The notes under the pieces: generated by a model
Seen by the model: the letters and a program-made list of their open reading frames with translations, nothing else
What the model was told of the DNA's origin: nothing
Databases searched by the model: none
Part shown: piece by piece, positions 35,783 to 45,380 of the stretch
Numbering within the stretch: position 1 is the stretch's first letter
How the letters are laid out: every line of letters starts with the position of its first letter
Translations under genes and position numbers: made by a program
Origin: Dyadobacter tibetensis Y620-1
GTDB lineage: Bacteria; Bacteroidota; Bacteroidia; Cytophagales; Spirosomataceae
Assembly (NCBI RefSeq): GCF_000566685.1
Contig: NZ_AZQN01000003.1
Coordinates: forward strand, 124,001 to 188,000
Length of the DNA: 64,000 bases
Direction: 5' to 3'

Positions 35783-37369
35783 TTATTTCTCGGAGAGTAT
35801 CAAGTATCTAAAATCCAAGGGATCGAAAACAGTAAAAAGTTTTTGGATAAACTCGGGGTCGCTGAAATAAAAGTTCATGAAGTTATCGTATCGTTCCTGA
35901 GCCATCCCTTTTGGGAAAAGTTTCTTTTTCAGTCTGATCAGCTGTTCGATTTCAGAACTGTGGTTTCGCTCTTCAGCCTTCTCCAATCTACCCTCTAGCT
36001 GAACCATTATTTTGCGCATTCTGGCTAGCGCTGCCTGTACTGTAGGCTCCAGTGTTGGGTCAATCGCCTGTGCTTGAACTGCGATACTTTCAAAGATTTG
36101 AGTCATCTCCTGTTTCTGCTGAACCAGATTTAAAGGTTGCTCCGAAGCCTTTTGGGTATAATCTTTTCTTAGCCTTACCTCATCCTGAAATAAGGCGGGG
36201 AGATCGATCTGAAGCTTCCTGGCCTTTTGAAGCTGATCGGCCTGTAGGTAAAGAGCAAAATTGCGGGGGACCAGCATCGGAAAGGGAACTCGATAATGAT
36301 CGAATACCGATTTGAGTTGCATCCAGTAGGGTACTTCGGAAGGGCCACCAATATAGGCCAAATTGGGGAGAATGACTTCCTGATACAAGGGTCGCATCAC
36401 CACGTTTGGGCTAAAGCGCTCCGGGTATTCCTTAGACAAGGCTATAATTTGCGCCTCACTAAATTGCAGGTCCGTATTGAGTACTTTGTAGGTTTCACCT
36501 TCTTTAATTATTCTTTCTCTAAGCTGGTCTTCCAGGTAAAAGAAGTTAATCTCGCGTGCGAAAACGGGTGTCTTATAACCCAATTTTGAAAGTTCCGAGG
36601 ATGTTTGAGCCACTCTTTCCGCTGCGGGTGCATCCCTGAGTTCCTCTTCTATGATCGTTTGAAAGCATGCCTTCAAACTGGCATCGTCCGCGTCCAGACA
36701 GATTAGCCCTTCCTCCCCAAACAATTCATGCATATAACATCGCACCGCATCGGCTAGAGTCTCCTGCTCTAAGTAGGCCTTTTTGAATAACGTGGGCTTT
36801 TCGGGGAGCTGTTTGATTATGTCCGCAAGCTCTTTGGGATTTAGACGACCTACTGCTCCACTATGCGGCCCTTTCCAGGTGTGTGTCCGACCAAATAGAT
36901 TGAAGGAGGCGATTTCATCGAAATCATGATCTTCTGTAGCCATCCAATATACCGGAATAAAATTTTGGTCTGGATAGGTCCTTTTTAGCTGACGGGCCAG
37001 GTTAATCGTCGTAACTATCTTATAAATTATATAGAGGGGTCCAGTGAATATATTGAGTTGATGACCTGTGGTGACGGTAAAGGTATTTTTTTCTAAAAGG
37101 GGACTAAAGTCTGGTGCCGTGTGTATATGGCTGTATTGACGCTGCAAAGCTTGCACCAGGGTCTTTCTGTTTTCTGGATTGAAATGGGCCCGAGCTTCTA
37201 TGGAATGGGAAGCATTAGTCAAAGTCGGAAACGTTTCGTAAAATTTGGAAACCTGGGGTTTCTGATCCAGGTAGTCTAGGAGTAGGGTAGGGAACTGTCC
37301 TGTACTGCGCAAATCCACAGGGAGAACAGTCAGGGAAGGTTTCGTTTCAGTGGCTGATAAGGAATCCAA
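35783..37369 (-). CDS. bshC: Bacillithiol biosynthesis cysteine-adding enzyme
   Basis: BshC adds cysteine to glucosaminyl-malate to complete bacillithiol, a thiol redox buffer. The 528-residue protein has the Rossmann-like core with FTVTTGHQLNIFTGPLYIIYK and PVYWMATEDHDFDEIASF, both diagnostic, then IGGPSEVPYWMQLK and a C-terminal coiled coil (RMRKIMVQLEGRLEKAEERN). Length and motifs are normal for the family. It converges with the secreted protein gene with one base between the stops. Confidence 0.93.
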   Translation of the reverse strand: MDSLSATETKPSLTVLPVDLRSTGQFPTLLLDYLDQKPQVSKFYETFPTLTNASHSIEARAHFNPENRKTLVQALQRQYSHIHTAPDFSPLLEKNTFTVTTGHQLNIFTGPLYIIYKIVTTINLARQLKRTYPDQNFIPVYWMATEDHDFDEIASFNLFGRTHTWKGPHSGAVGRLNPKELADIIKQLPEKPTLFKKAYLEQETLADAVRCYMHELFGEEGLICLDADDASLKACFQTIIEEELRDAPAAERVAQTSSELSKLGYKTPVFAREINFFYLEDQLRERIIKEGETYKVLNTDLQFSEAQIIALSKEYPERFSPNVVMRPLYQEVILPNLAYIGGPSEVPYWMQLKSVFDHYRVPFPMLVPRNFALYLQADQLQKARKLQIDLPALFQDEVRLRKDYTQKASEQPLNLVQQKQEMTQIFESIAVQAQAIDPTLEPTVQAALARMRKIMVQLEGRLEKAEERNHSSEIEQLIRLKKKLFPKGMAQERYDNFMNFYFSDPEFIQKLFTVFDPLDFRYLILSEK

Positions 37370-37481
37370 TTCAATCCGTATTTAAATGATAATTTATTGA
37401 ACCGAGCAAATAACGTTAAAGTTCAGAAAAACTGATCAAGTCTCCGATCAATTCCTGAAAAATCAGGAGATAGACTTAAAA

Positions 37482-37509
37482 GCAAAGAGCCGCATAAGCG
37501 GCTCTTTGC
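37482..37509 (-). terminator. Terminator of the amidophosphoribosyltransferase gene
   Basis: A 12-bp perfect stem (37482-37493 with 37498-37509) around an ATAA loop, just past the stop codon at 37526. Confidence 0.8.
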
Positions 37510-37525
37510 AAATTATAATATGCGA

Positions 37526-39418
37526 TTAGTAAGCTCTTACAAGTTTTCCTTCATGGTGATTGGCATAGGCCTTATTCACCACTTTATTACCACCTTCAGT
37601 AGGGTAGTTGCCGGTAAAGTACCAGTCACCGCTATGTTGCGGACAAGCTAAATGCAGGTTCTCAACCGTCTGGAAGATAACCGATAGTTCGGCGTTCAGC
37701 CCTTTTGGCCTGATAATATCTGCAACCTTATTAGAGATTTCGTCGTCGGTGAAAGGGTCATACAACGCCTTTACATAATTGATATTATTCGGATTTTTTG
37801 TGGCCAAAGCGGTTACACACTGGGTATACACTTCTTCACGCAAGTCATCCATTTCTCGTTCCTCTATCAGCTTCATAGTAGCGCGGAAGGCCACAAAGTC
37901 CTTCATCCGCGACATGTCGATGCCATAGCAGTCGGGGAAACGAATCTGTGGCGCAGAAGAGACAACCACAATTTTCTTCGGGTTCAGGCGATCGAGCATG
38001 GTGAGAATACTCTTTTCCAGGGTCGTCCCCCGCACAATGGAGTCATCAATAATCACCACGGTATCCACGTTTTTACGAACCACTTCGAAAGTGGTATCAT
38101 AGACGCTAGAAACCATATCGTCACGAACGTCATCGGCGGTAATAAAGGTACGTGATTTCACATCCTTGGTTACCAGCTTTTCAATCCGTGGGCGGAAGGA
38201 AAGCACCCTTTCTAAATCTTCTTCAAACAGAATACCATCCATGATGGCTTGTTTGCGTTTTTTTGCCAAATATTCTTCCAAGCCTTCGATCATCCCTAAG
38301 AAAGCCGTTTCGGCTGTATTGGGGATGTAAGAGAATATGGTGTTTTCCAGATCGTAATCTATTTCTTTTAATATCTGCGGGATCAGTAATTTTCCGAGTT
38401 GCTTACGCTCGTAATAGATATCAGGATCGGTACCACGGGAAAAATAAATCCTTTCGAAACTACATGATCTACGCTCCAAACGGGGCAGCACGGGTAGTTC
38501 GTTATACTCTCCATTTTTATCTATAATTAGGGCCGAGCCAGGGGTTATTTCCTGGATTTGGCCGTATTCTACATTGAAAGCGGCCTTGATAGCCTGTTTT
38601 TCCGAGGCCACCACAACCACCTCGTCGTCGGCATAGTAGAAGGCAGGACGGATGCCAGCCGGATCTCTTATAACAAAAGAAGCGCCATAACCCGTTAGGC
38701 CACACATAGCATATCCTCCATCGAAATCGCGACATGATCGATAGAGCAAACGCTGCAAATCGATATTGTCCTCGATCACATTAGAAAGCGTAGGGTTTTC
38801 GTAGATTCCCTTAAAGCGTTCGAAAACACGTTGATTTTCTTCGTCCAAAAAATGGCCAATCTTCTCCATAACTGTCACCGTATCCACTTTTTCCTTTGGA
38901 TGCTGACCGAGAGAAACCAGTTTTCCAAACAATTCATCGACATTGGTCATGTTGAAGTTTCCGGCCATGACCAGATTCCGGCTTCTCCAGTTGCTTTGAC
39001 GCAGCATGGGGTGGCAGTTCTCCACTTCGTTGGTTCCGTGGGTACCATAGCGCAAATGTCCGAGCCACACTTCTCCTGTGAAAGCAAGATTCTCCTGCAG
39101 CCATTGGGCGTCATTAGCCTTGTCACGATTGTTTTTGAGTCCCTTGCGGAATTTCTTGTGAATTTTGGAGAATATGTCCGTTAAAGGTTGGGGTTCCACC
39201 GATCTATAACGGCTGATGTAGCGCTTACCTGGTGGAACATCAATTTTGATGTTGGCCACTCCGGCACCATCCTGGCCTCTGTTAACCTGTTTCTCCATCA
39301 TTACCGACAGCTTATGCACCGCAAAAAGGGGGGTGTTGTACTTATCGATGTAGTGTTGGAAAGGTTTTCTAAGACGAATAAGTGCTATACCGCACTCGTG
39401 CTTAATTGCGTCGCTCAT
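37526..39418 (-). CDS. Amidophosphoribosyltransferase-family protein (PurF-like, long form)
   Basis: 630 residues. The N-terminal nucleophile glutamine amidotransferase domain begins after a short propeptide (MSDAIKHE) with Cys9, and has NRGQDGAGVA and LGHLRYGTHG. The C-terminal phosphoribosyltransferase domain has the PRPP loop VVIIDDSIVRGTTLEKS. It is longer than canonical PurF (about 470-505). Bacteroidota carry this form as well as, or instead of, the classical enzyme; whether it catalyses the first purine step here is likely but unproven. Confidence 0.85.
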   Translation of the reverse strand: MSDAIKHECGIALIRLRKPFQHYIDKYNTPLFAVHKLSVMMEKQVNRGQDGAGVANIKIDVPPGKRYISRYRSVEPQPLTDIFSKIHKKFRKGLKNNRDKANDAQWLQENLAFTGEVWLGHLRYGTHGTNEVENCHPMLRQSNWRSRNLVMAGNFNMTNVDELFGKLVSLGQHPKEKVDTVTVMEKIGHFLDEENQRVFERFKGIYENPTLSNVIEDNIDLQRLLYRSCRDFDGGYAMCGLTGYGASFVIRDPAGIRPAFYYADDEVVVVASEKQAIKAAFNVEYGQIQEITPGSALIIDKNGEYNELPVLPRLERRSCSFERIYFSRGTDPDIYYERKQLGKLLIPQILKEIDYDLENTIFSYIPNTAETAFLGMIEGLEEYLAKKRKQAIMDGILFEEDLERVLSFRPRIEKLVTKDVKSRTFITADDVRDDMVSSVYDTTFEVVRKNVDTVVIIDDSIVRGTTLEKSILTMLDRLNPKKIVVVSSAPQIRFPDCYGIDMSRMKDFVAFRATMKLIEEREMDDLREEVYTQCVTALATKNPNNINYVKALYDPFTDDEISNKVADIIRPKGLNAELSVIFQTVENLHLACPQHSGDWYFTGNYPTEGGNKVVNKAYANHHEGKLVRAY

Positions 39419-39726
39419 ATGTCGCGTTATGCGTTAGAATTGAATCCGTTTGAAGTTTTAAAAACGTACTCCGTCTGTTAATGATTTATTAACGAACAAA
39501 TAATATTCTTAGTTCGAAAAACATCGGCAAAGGTACAAATCCTTTCCCTTATAAATGGATTAAATTGGGGACATTATTTAAGAATCTGCTATGGAAAGCC
39601 TAGATAGCAGACATATCTTGGATTTGTTAAGAATAAATAGCGCTTTGTGCTACTTACTTCTTTTCTTTGTAGGTGGTAGGAGCAACTTTTGTTGCTTTCC
39701 AGGCGGATTTAAGATTTATAGGGGCT

Positions 39727-40422
39727 ATGCTATACAAAACCAAAGGGATTGCTATCAGTTACATCCGGTTTCGTGAAACGTCTATTATTGCCAAAATTTA
39801 TACCGAATCCTTTGGTATCCAGTCCTACATTGTTAACAGCGTACGTAGTAGTAAAGCTCGGGGCAATAAAATTGCCTTATTTCAGCCCCTGACTCTATTG
39901 GATATGGTGGTTTATCATAAGGATAAGCAAGCTTCAGTGCATCGGATTTCAGAGATGAAGTGCCTCGTTCCCTTTCATTCCATTCCCTTCGAAATTGCTA
40001 AGTCTAGTATTGGACTTTTCCTAACCGAAATATTAGGAAAAACCCTCAAAGAAGAGGAGCAGAATGAGCCCCTTTTCGATTTCCTATATCAGTCTATTCT
40101 GCATCTGGATAATATGGAAGAAGGTTTTGAAAATTTTCATATCCAGTTTATGATCTATTATGCCTCGTACTTGGGCTTTGGTATCGAAAGTATGAGAGAA
40201 TTAGAGTTGGAATTGAAGCAACACCATTACCCATACTTGGCCAATCGAGCTCAGGAGGATGTGGTTAATATGATTCTTCAGCAGATAGGGTACGAAAAAA
40301 TACCCTTAGATAGGATAGGTCGTTCGAGTTTGCTCGAAAAATTGATTTATTTTTATAAAATTCATATCGAAGGAATTGGTGAGCTCAAATCTTTGGATGT
40401 ACTTCGGGAGGTTCTTCGATAA
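39727..40422 (+). CDS. recO: DNA repair protein RecO
   Basis: A 231-residue protein with the N-terminal OB fold (MLYKTKGIAISYIRFRETS) used for RecF-pathway loading of RecA on single-stranded DNA. KIALFQPLTLLDMVVYHKDK and the helical C-terminal half match the short Bacteroidota RecO, which lacks the four-cysteine zinc site of the E. coli-type. The ATG at 39727 gives the OB fold its usual start; the longer frame opening adds 18 unrelated residues. Confidence 0.88.
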   Translation: MLYKTKGIAISYIRFRETSIIAKIYTESFGIQSYIVNSVRSSKARGNKIALFQPLTLLDMVVYHKDKQASVHRISEMKCLVPFHSIPFEIAKSSIGLFLTEILGKTLKEEEQNEPLFDFLYQSILHLDNMEEGFENFHIQFMIYYASYLGFGIESMRELELELKQHHYPYLANRAQEDVVNMILQQIGYEKIPLDRIGRSSLLEKLIYFYKIHIEGIGELKSLDVLREVLR

Positions 40423-40489
40423 ACCAGAGGGCAGAGCGTATAGCTGGCATGCTTTTAGTCTATTTCTTTTTCAACCAAAATAAACAATA

Positions 40490-41194
40490 ATGAAACCTTA
40501 CCTTACCCTTATTTTATTGCTTATGGTTCAATTGGCTTATGCTCAAGTGCCCAAGGGCGCCTGGAAATCGCAAGAGCCTACGGGCAGCACGTCCATGATG
40601 ATTGTATCTGACAATTATCTGAGTATTGCCTCTTACAGTGTACTGAATAAATACTTCGAACGTACGGAAGGGGGACCTTTCATCATGGAGGGCGACCAAA
40701 TGATTTACACTCCTGAGTACAATACAGCTGATTCCACCAAAATTGGACAACCCATTCATTTTACAGTGACTCGCAAGGATAAAATTCTTACGTTGCGTTA
40801 CAAGGATGCATGGGTGTGGATGCTTGTTGATGATGCCAAGGATGTTCCTATGGCTGGTACTTGGCATATCACCGAACGAGTACAAGGCGATTCGGGTAAT
40901 TTGGTTAAAATCCACCAGTCAGGTACCCGCAAAACTTTGAAAATTTTATCAGGCACAAGGTTCCAATGGATAGCTATAGACCCGGCTGTTAAAGGCTTTT
41001 ATGGGACAGGGGGTGGAACTTATCGTATAGAAAATGGAAAGTATACTGAGAAGATCGAGTTTTTCTCTAGAGATAACAATCGGGTGGGCGCCAGCTTGCA
41101 GTTTGATTGGGGTTTAGAGAATGGCCGATGGGATCATCAGGGCAAGAGTAGTAAAGGAGATGCTATACATGAGGTCTGGGAAAAGATACAATAA
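40490..41194 (+). CDS. Secreted protein with two lipocalin-like halves
   Basis: 234 residues with a signal peptide (LTLILLLMVQLAYAQVP). The mature part appears as two related beta-rich halves, each starting with G-[AT]-W-[KH] (PKGAWKSQEP and MAGTWHITER), a pattern common in lipocalin-like domains of Bacteroidota. Function unknown. A terminator follows. Confidence 0.65.
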   Translation: MKPYLTLILLLMVQLAYAQVPKGAWKSQEPTGSTSMMIVSDNYLSIASYSVLNKYFERTEGGPFIMEGDQMIYTPEYNTADSTKIGQPIHFTVTRKDKILTLRYKDAWVWMLVDDAKDVPMAGTWHITERVQGDSGNLVKIHQSGTRKTLKILSGTRFQWIAIDPAVKGFYGTGGGTYRIENGKYTEKIEFFSRDNNRVGASLQFDWGLENGRWDHQGKSSKGDAIHEVWEKIQ

Positions 41195-41228
41195 TACCAG
41201 CGTGTACACCGATCAATGATTAGATATG

Positions 41229-41257
41229 GAGGCTGCCTCAAAAGGGCAGCCTCTTTT
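41229..41257 (+). terminator. Terminator after the lipocalin-like gene
   Basis: Stem GAGGCTGCC (41229-41237) with GGCAGCCTC (41245-41253), then TTTT. Confidence 0.85.
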
Positions 41258-41627
41258 GCGTTTTTAGCCAGAAAAGAACCTTCCTTTCTGAGGATTATGG
41301 TCGCTTAAGTATATCCTAGTCAGATTTTTCTCCTTGGACCCCGTCCACATTTATCTGGAGGTGTCGAATGGTGATTTTCTAATTATAATTATGACAAAAT
41401 AGGTGCCATTTTATAAAGTGGTGCCCTGTATTTATTTTCACTATACTGTATATGAGTGTTTTATCAGATCCGTAGCTCGGACCAACAATATTTTTGAAAG
41501 CTTAAAAGTGGTACGAAAAGAACTAAATAAGCTGGTAGTTTTGTCGGTATAATTTTAGTAAATTATATGACCATTCTGAGGGTTAGCATTCAATTATTCA
41601 TTAGTACTTAAACGAGCATCGTATCTT
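41258..41627. other. Intergenic region upstream of the alpha-amylase gene
   Basis: About 370 nt, AT-rich, with no ORF that I can support. It presumably holds the amylase promoter and any carbohydrate-dependent regulation, but I see no clear operator. Confidence 0.4.
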
Positions 41628-44336
41628 ATGAGACACTATCTACGTATTTTGGTATTCCTTCTGATCGGCTCCTCCGTTTGGGGGCAACAGGTAATGATAC
41701 AAGGATTCTATTACGATATTCCAAAGGCGCAATGTGGTGCTGCCTGGGCCGATACCATGGCATTAAAAGCTTTGGAGTTAGCTGGAGCTGGTTTTACACA
41801 TATTTGGACACCCCCCTTTCAAGGAAATGGGGCCAATAGTGGAGGTTATGATCCCCGGGATCTATATATTGGAGATGCCTCTACAGTGACACCTCTTGGT
41901 TCCAAGCAGCAAATCTATGATATGGTGTCGAGTTTTTCCGGAGCGGGTATGCAAGTCGTAGGCGATATGATTTACAATCACCGCGATGGCGGCGCGCCTG
42001 AAAACAATGATCCTGTATTAGATTATATATTGCACAAAGCGGGTAATACGGTTGCTGCGGGCTATCAATTTTCCATGCCCTCCGATCGGTATCGTATGGT
42101 GCTTCCTGTGGGAGAAACAGCAGGCAATGGTATAGGAAACTATTATATCAATATTAGCTCGAGGACTGGGACCTATAGTGGCAGTAAATATATGTTGTAT
42201 GTCACCACAAACAAGATTGGAGGTTCCAGGTGGTCTCCTGTCATAGGTCCCGATCTGGTCGCTGTGGAACAAGGTGCGGCGCTACCTATACAGCTTGGAA
42301 GAAATTATGAGGTCACCATCGATAGCGATGGGGATAATGACGAATTCCAGATATCGCTTCAGTCGGACGATTTTAATCCCACTGATGAACTTATTATCTA
42401 TATGATTAACATTAATCCTGGGGATGTCGAGGCTTATTCGAACCATCGACCCTGGAAGATTTATTACGATCCCCAAGGCTCTGCTGGCAATGGGGCAGGG
42501 CGTGACCTTGCCGATGCCGGCAACGTGTTCGCCAATGGCGGGGGCTTCAATCCCAATTATAAGCTTCGTGCGCAGACCTATACCAATTTTTGTGATCTTC
42601 CAGGGGGAGGACCTTGCATGAATGGGAGCAACTTTAGACCCAATTGGTCGGGGAATTCCGAAGCCGATGTTAGCCAGACCACGCTGGGACCCAAATACAG
42701 TCAGCAGAGCATGGACTATTTCTACGACTACGATCATCAGAACCCAGACACCAAGCAAAAGCTAATTGACTGGACTTTATGGAGTTGGAATGAAGTGGGC
42801 ATCAGAGGACTGCGTATGGATGCCATCAAGCATTTCCCGGCGTCCTTCGTAGGAGATTTGCTCTGCGCTATGCATGCTGCTGGACAAGATCCAAGCCTGG
42901 TGGTAGGAGAATGGTACGGACAAGACCCGGGGGACCAGGGAGCCTGGTTGTCCCAGGTTTATGATAAACTGAATGCTTGCGGTGGGGCTGGACTCAATCC
43001 CAAGGTTTTTGATTTTAATCTACGGGATGTGCTCAAAAAAGCTACTGACGGTGGAAATGGGGTGAGTACAGCTCAGGATTGTAATGAGCCAGCCGCCTGG
43101 GACGTCCGAAATGTGTTTACCGGTAGTCTTCACGATGGAAATGGTTTTAGTGGGAATAATGTTGTAACCATGGCCAATAACCACGACTTTAGAGATGCCA
43201 ACCCTACCTATGGTTCTTCCTTGCTACATCATCGGGGCAATGCGCTCAACAGCTATGCCTATATGTTGACAAATAATCATTTGGGTGTACCTACCATTTT
43301 CTGGCCCGACTATTATGGCTACAACCAATCTGTGCAAACCTGGAATGGAGTGACCTGTGAGCCGCAGACGCTCAGCTATTTTCCGGTATGGCCCGAGGGA
43401 GGGTTAAAGTCGCAAATTGACGAATGGATCGATGTGCTAAAGACCTATATTCATGGCTCTACGGGGATAGACTATCTGAACAAGTTCGGCGGGCCGGCTA
43501 TTACCTATTATAGTGGTTGCTATAAGCGTTCACTTATCTATCAGAATAATGCAAGTGGAAGCGTGGGGGGGAAGGAGGTTCTCAACTTGGTTAATTATAG
43601 CGACGAAGCCATGGATGTAGAAATTCCGCTAATCATGAGGAATGGGATAGAGGCAGGTCAGGTGTTTACACGTGTTGCCGGAAGTACAAGCACCGATACT
43701 CCCTTAGTGTCTGCCAGTGGAACTCTCCGGGTTACGGTGCCTGCCAATAGTGCCGCGACCTGGATACAGGGGGAGCCATTACCCTTACCTGTGGGGCTGA
43801 AAACCTTTTCGGCAAAAGCTCTTCCTCATGCCATCGTATTAAACTGGGAATCTACTACGGAAGATAATTTTTTAGGCTATCAATTGGAAAGGTCAGTTGA
43901 TGGGAAGGAGTTTGTCGATTTGGCTTGGATAGAAGGAGGAAATTCCGGCAGATCTAGCCGAACATATCATTATAAAGATTTACAGGCACCCCTGGGTCAA
44001 GTGCTTTACTATAGATTGAAGATGGTAGATCGGGATGGTAAGTTCCAGTTTTCAAGGATACGTACTGCAGCCCTAGACCCACAAATATTGCGCATACACT
44101 TGGTTTCAAATCCGGTAGAATCCTTGGCTCGTATTCAAATTAACAATCCCAACGAACAACTCTTGAGGGTTCAGATAATTGATCTTTCAGGACGGACTAT
44201 CCTTAACCGGGTCTATAAGCAGCCGCAAGGCCTGGGAGAATTGGGTGTCGATGTGTCTGCAATAACAAAAGGAAATTACCTGTTATCCGTTTCCAATGGC
44301 AGCCATAGAGCGGTAGAACGACTCCTGATATTCTGA
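41628..44336 (+). CDS. Secreted alpha-amylase (GH13) with T9SS sorting domain
   Basis: 902 residues. The signal peptide (LRILVFLLIGSSVWGQ) leads into a GH13 (beta/alpha)8 barrel: region I DMIYNHRDGG, region II GLRMDAIKHF (nucleophile Asp), region III VVGEWYG (acid/base Glu), region IV ANNHDFRDA. A long insertion lies in domain B between regions I and II (about residues 120-320). After about residue 720, LPVGLKTFSAKALPHAIVLN begins a Fn3-like linker, and the last 80 residues (VSNPVESLARIQI ... GNYLLSVSNG) form a type A T9SS sorting domain. It should degrade starch-like glucans outside the cell. Confidence 0.9.
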   Translation: MRHYLRILVFLLIGSSVWGQQVMIQGFYYDIPKAQCGAAWADTMALKALELAGAGFTHIWTPPFQGNGANSGGYDPRDLYIGDASTVTPLGSKQQIYDMVSSFSGAGMQVVGDMIYNHRDGGAPENNDPVLDYILHKAGNTVAAGYQFSMPSDRYRMVLPVGETAGNGIGNYYINISSRTGTYSGSKYMLYVTTNKIGGSRWSPVIGPDLVAVEQGAALPIQLGRNYEVTIDSDGDNDEFQISLQSDDFNPTDELIIYMININPGDVEAYSNHRPWKIYYDPQGSAGNGAGRDLADAGNVFANGGGFNPNYKLRAQTYTNFCDLPGGGPCMNGSNFRPNWSGNSEADVSQTTLGPKYSQQSMDYFYDYDHQNPDTKQKLIDWTLWSWNEVGIRGLRMDAIKHFPASFVGDLLCAMHAAGQDPSLVVGEWYGQDPGDQGAWLSQVYDKLNACGGAGLNPKVFDFNLRDVLKKATDGGNGVSTAQDCNEPAAWDVRNVFTGSLHDGNGFSGNNVVTMANNHDFRDANPTYGSSLLHHRGNALNSYAYMLTNNHLGVPTIFWPDYYGYNQSVQTWNGVTCEPQTLSYFPVWPEGGLKSQIDEWIDVLKTYIHGSTGIDYLNKFGGPAITYYSGCYKRSLIYQNNASGSVGGKEVLNLVNYSDEAMDVEIPLIMRNGIEAGQVFTRVAGSTSTDTPLVSASGTLRVTVPANSAATWIQGEPLPLPVGLKTFSAKALPHAIVLNWESTTEDNFLGYQLERSVDGKEFVDLAWIEGGNSGRSSRTYHYKDLQAPLGQVLYYRLKMVDRDGKFQFSRIRTAALDPQILRIHLVSNPVESLARIQINNPNEQLLRVQIIDLSGRTILNRVYKQPQGLGELGVDVSAITKGNYLLSVSNGSHRAVERLLIF

Positions 44337-44360
44337 TTTTACTTCGGGTGCATCTGAAGA

Positions 44361-44393
44361 GAATTGAAAATATCTAAATCATTTTTTCAATTC
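44361..44393. terminator. Bidirectional terminator between amylase and TMEM175-like gene
   Basis: Arms GAATTGAAAA (44361-44370) and TTTTCAATTC (44384-44393) form a 10-bp stem with A/T-rich edges. It covers the last codons of the leftward gene. Confidence 0.6.
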
Positions 44394-44946
44394 TTTTATC
44401 GGGTACCACCCAAAGTGCTGCTACCAAGGCGTAGATAGCCATGCTAATCCAAGGTTCATAAAAAGCAGCAGCGATAGCCAAGGCGTAGATTACCATAGTA
44501 GCCACCGTTTTATAGTCGTTTTTAAAGGCGATGCCTACCGGGGAATCTATGCCTTCGTGCTTTATTACCAATTTTGTAAGTATATACCAAGCTAAACTAG
44601 CCATGAAAAGTACCAGCCCGTATAAGGCCACCGGAATGGTAGAGTTGAAATTTTCCCCTAGCCAACCTGTGGTAAATGGAAATAAAGAAATCCAAAATAG
44701 CAGATGAAGGTTGGCCCAAAGTATTCTACCATTCACATGCTCTGCGGCTTGCCATAGATGGTGGTGATTGTTCCAGTAAACTCCTACAAATATAAAGCTT
44801 AGCAAATAACTAATAATTGTTGGAATTAGTGGTTGGAGGTCTTTCAGACTATCGCCATGGGGTAACTTCAGCTCCAATACCATAATGGTAATTACAATCG
44901 CCAGCACCCCATCGCTGAAAGCCTCAAGTCTTGAAGTGGTCATCAT
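44374..44946 (-). CDS. TMEM175-family potassium channel-like protein (DUF1211)
   Basis: 190 residues with about six transmembrane helices. The first helix has the FSDGVLAIVITIMVLEL motif that lines the pore in bacterial and lysosomal TMEM175 channels, where FSD is the family signature. YWNNHHHLWQAAEHVNG fits the third helix region. Bacterial members are tetrameric K+ channels with one repeat, as here. Confidence 0.85.
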   Translation of the reverse strand: MMTTSRLEAFSDGVLAIVITIMVLELKLPHGDSLKDLQPLIPTIISYLLSFIFVGVYWNNHHHLWQAAEHVNGRILWANLHLLFWISLFPFTTGWLGENFNSTIPVALYGLVLFMASLAWYILTKLVIKHEGIDSPVGIAFKNDYKTVATMVIYALAIAAAFYEPWISMAIYALVAALWVVPDKRIEKMI

Positions 44947-45119
44947 AGAATTATATTAAAGTTTTAATGTGATATTCTGGGATATTATTCCCCAAAGTAG
45001 TGGATTATTTGATATTTACGCACTTGGTCTGATTTTTACCTAACAATCATATAATTTATGCAGGTAGTAGGGCCCTTAAGGGTATTATTTGGATTGTATC
45101 AAAATAAATTCCATTTTTA

Positions 45120-45150
45120 TTGGAATCATTCTAAATAGGGCTTAGCTTTG
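45120..45150 (+). promoter_or_regulatory. Promoter overlapping a Fur-like palindrome
   Basis: TTG (45120-45122), a 20-nt spacer and TAGCTTTG (45143-45150) form a Bacteroidota promoter. The -33 element is covered by TTGGAAT-C-ATTCTAA, a 7-1-7 inverted repeat with one mismatch, similar in form to Fur/DtxR-type operators. A weaker related half (TTGATTCTAAAT) follows near 45157-45168. Confidence 0.6.
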
Positions 45151-45175
45151 TATCATTGATTCTAAATAACAGCAA

Positions 45176-45331
45176 ATGAACCTTTTAAATCAGACTGAGG
45201 CGGCAACGGAATGTGGGATGCCTGAAATGTGGAGCCGTAGTATCGCTGACGGCCACGATTGTGTTTTTAAAAAATGCTGCGAGAAATATAAAAAGAAAGG
45301 GAAGCACTGTAAGAAGTGCCCCAAGAAATAG
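45176..45331 (+). CDS. Very small cysteine/lysine-rich protein
   Basis: 51 residues: an acidic N-terminal part (NLLNQTEAATECGMPEMW) and a Lys/Cys-rich C-terminal part (CVFKKCCEKYKKKGKHCKKC then PKK). Six cysteines and His suggest metal binding. A well-formed promoter with an overlapping metal-regulator-type palindrome lies 26 nt upstream, which supports real expression under metal control. I do not recognise a named family. Confidence 0.65.
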   Translation: MNLLNQTEAATECGMPEMWSRSIADGHDCVFKKCCEKYKKKGKHCKKCPKK

Positions 45332-45380
45332 GCTGTATAAGCGCCTTCGAAAGTAGGGTTGCCTTCTGAACTTATATGTA

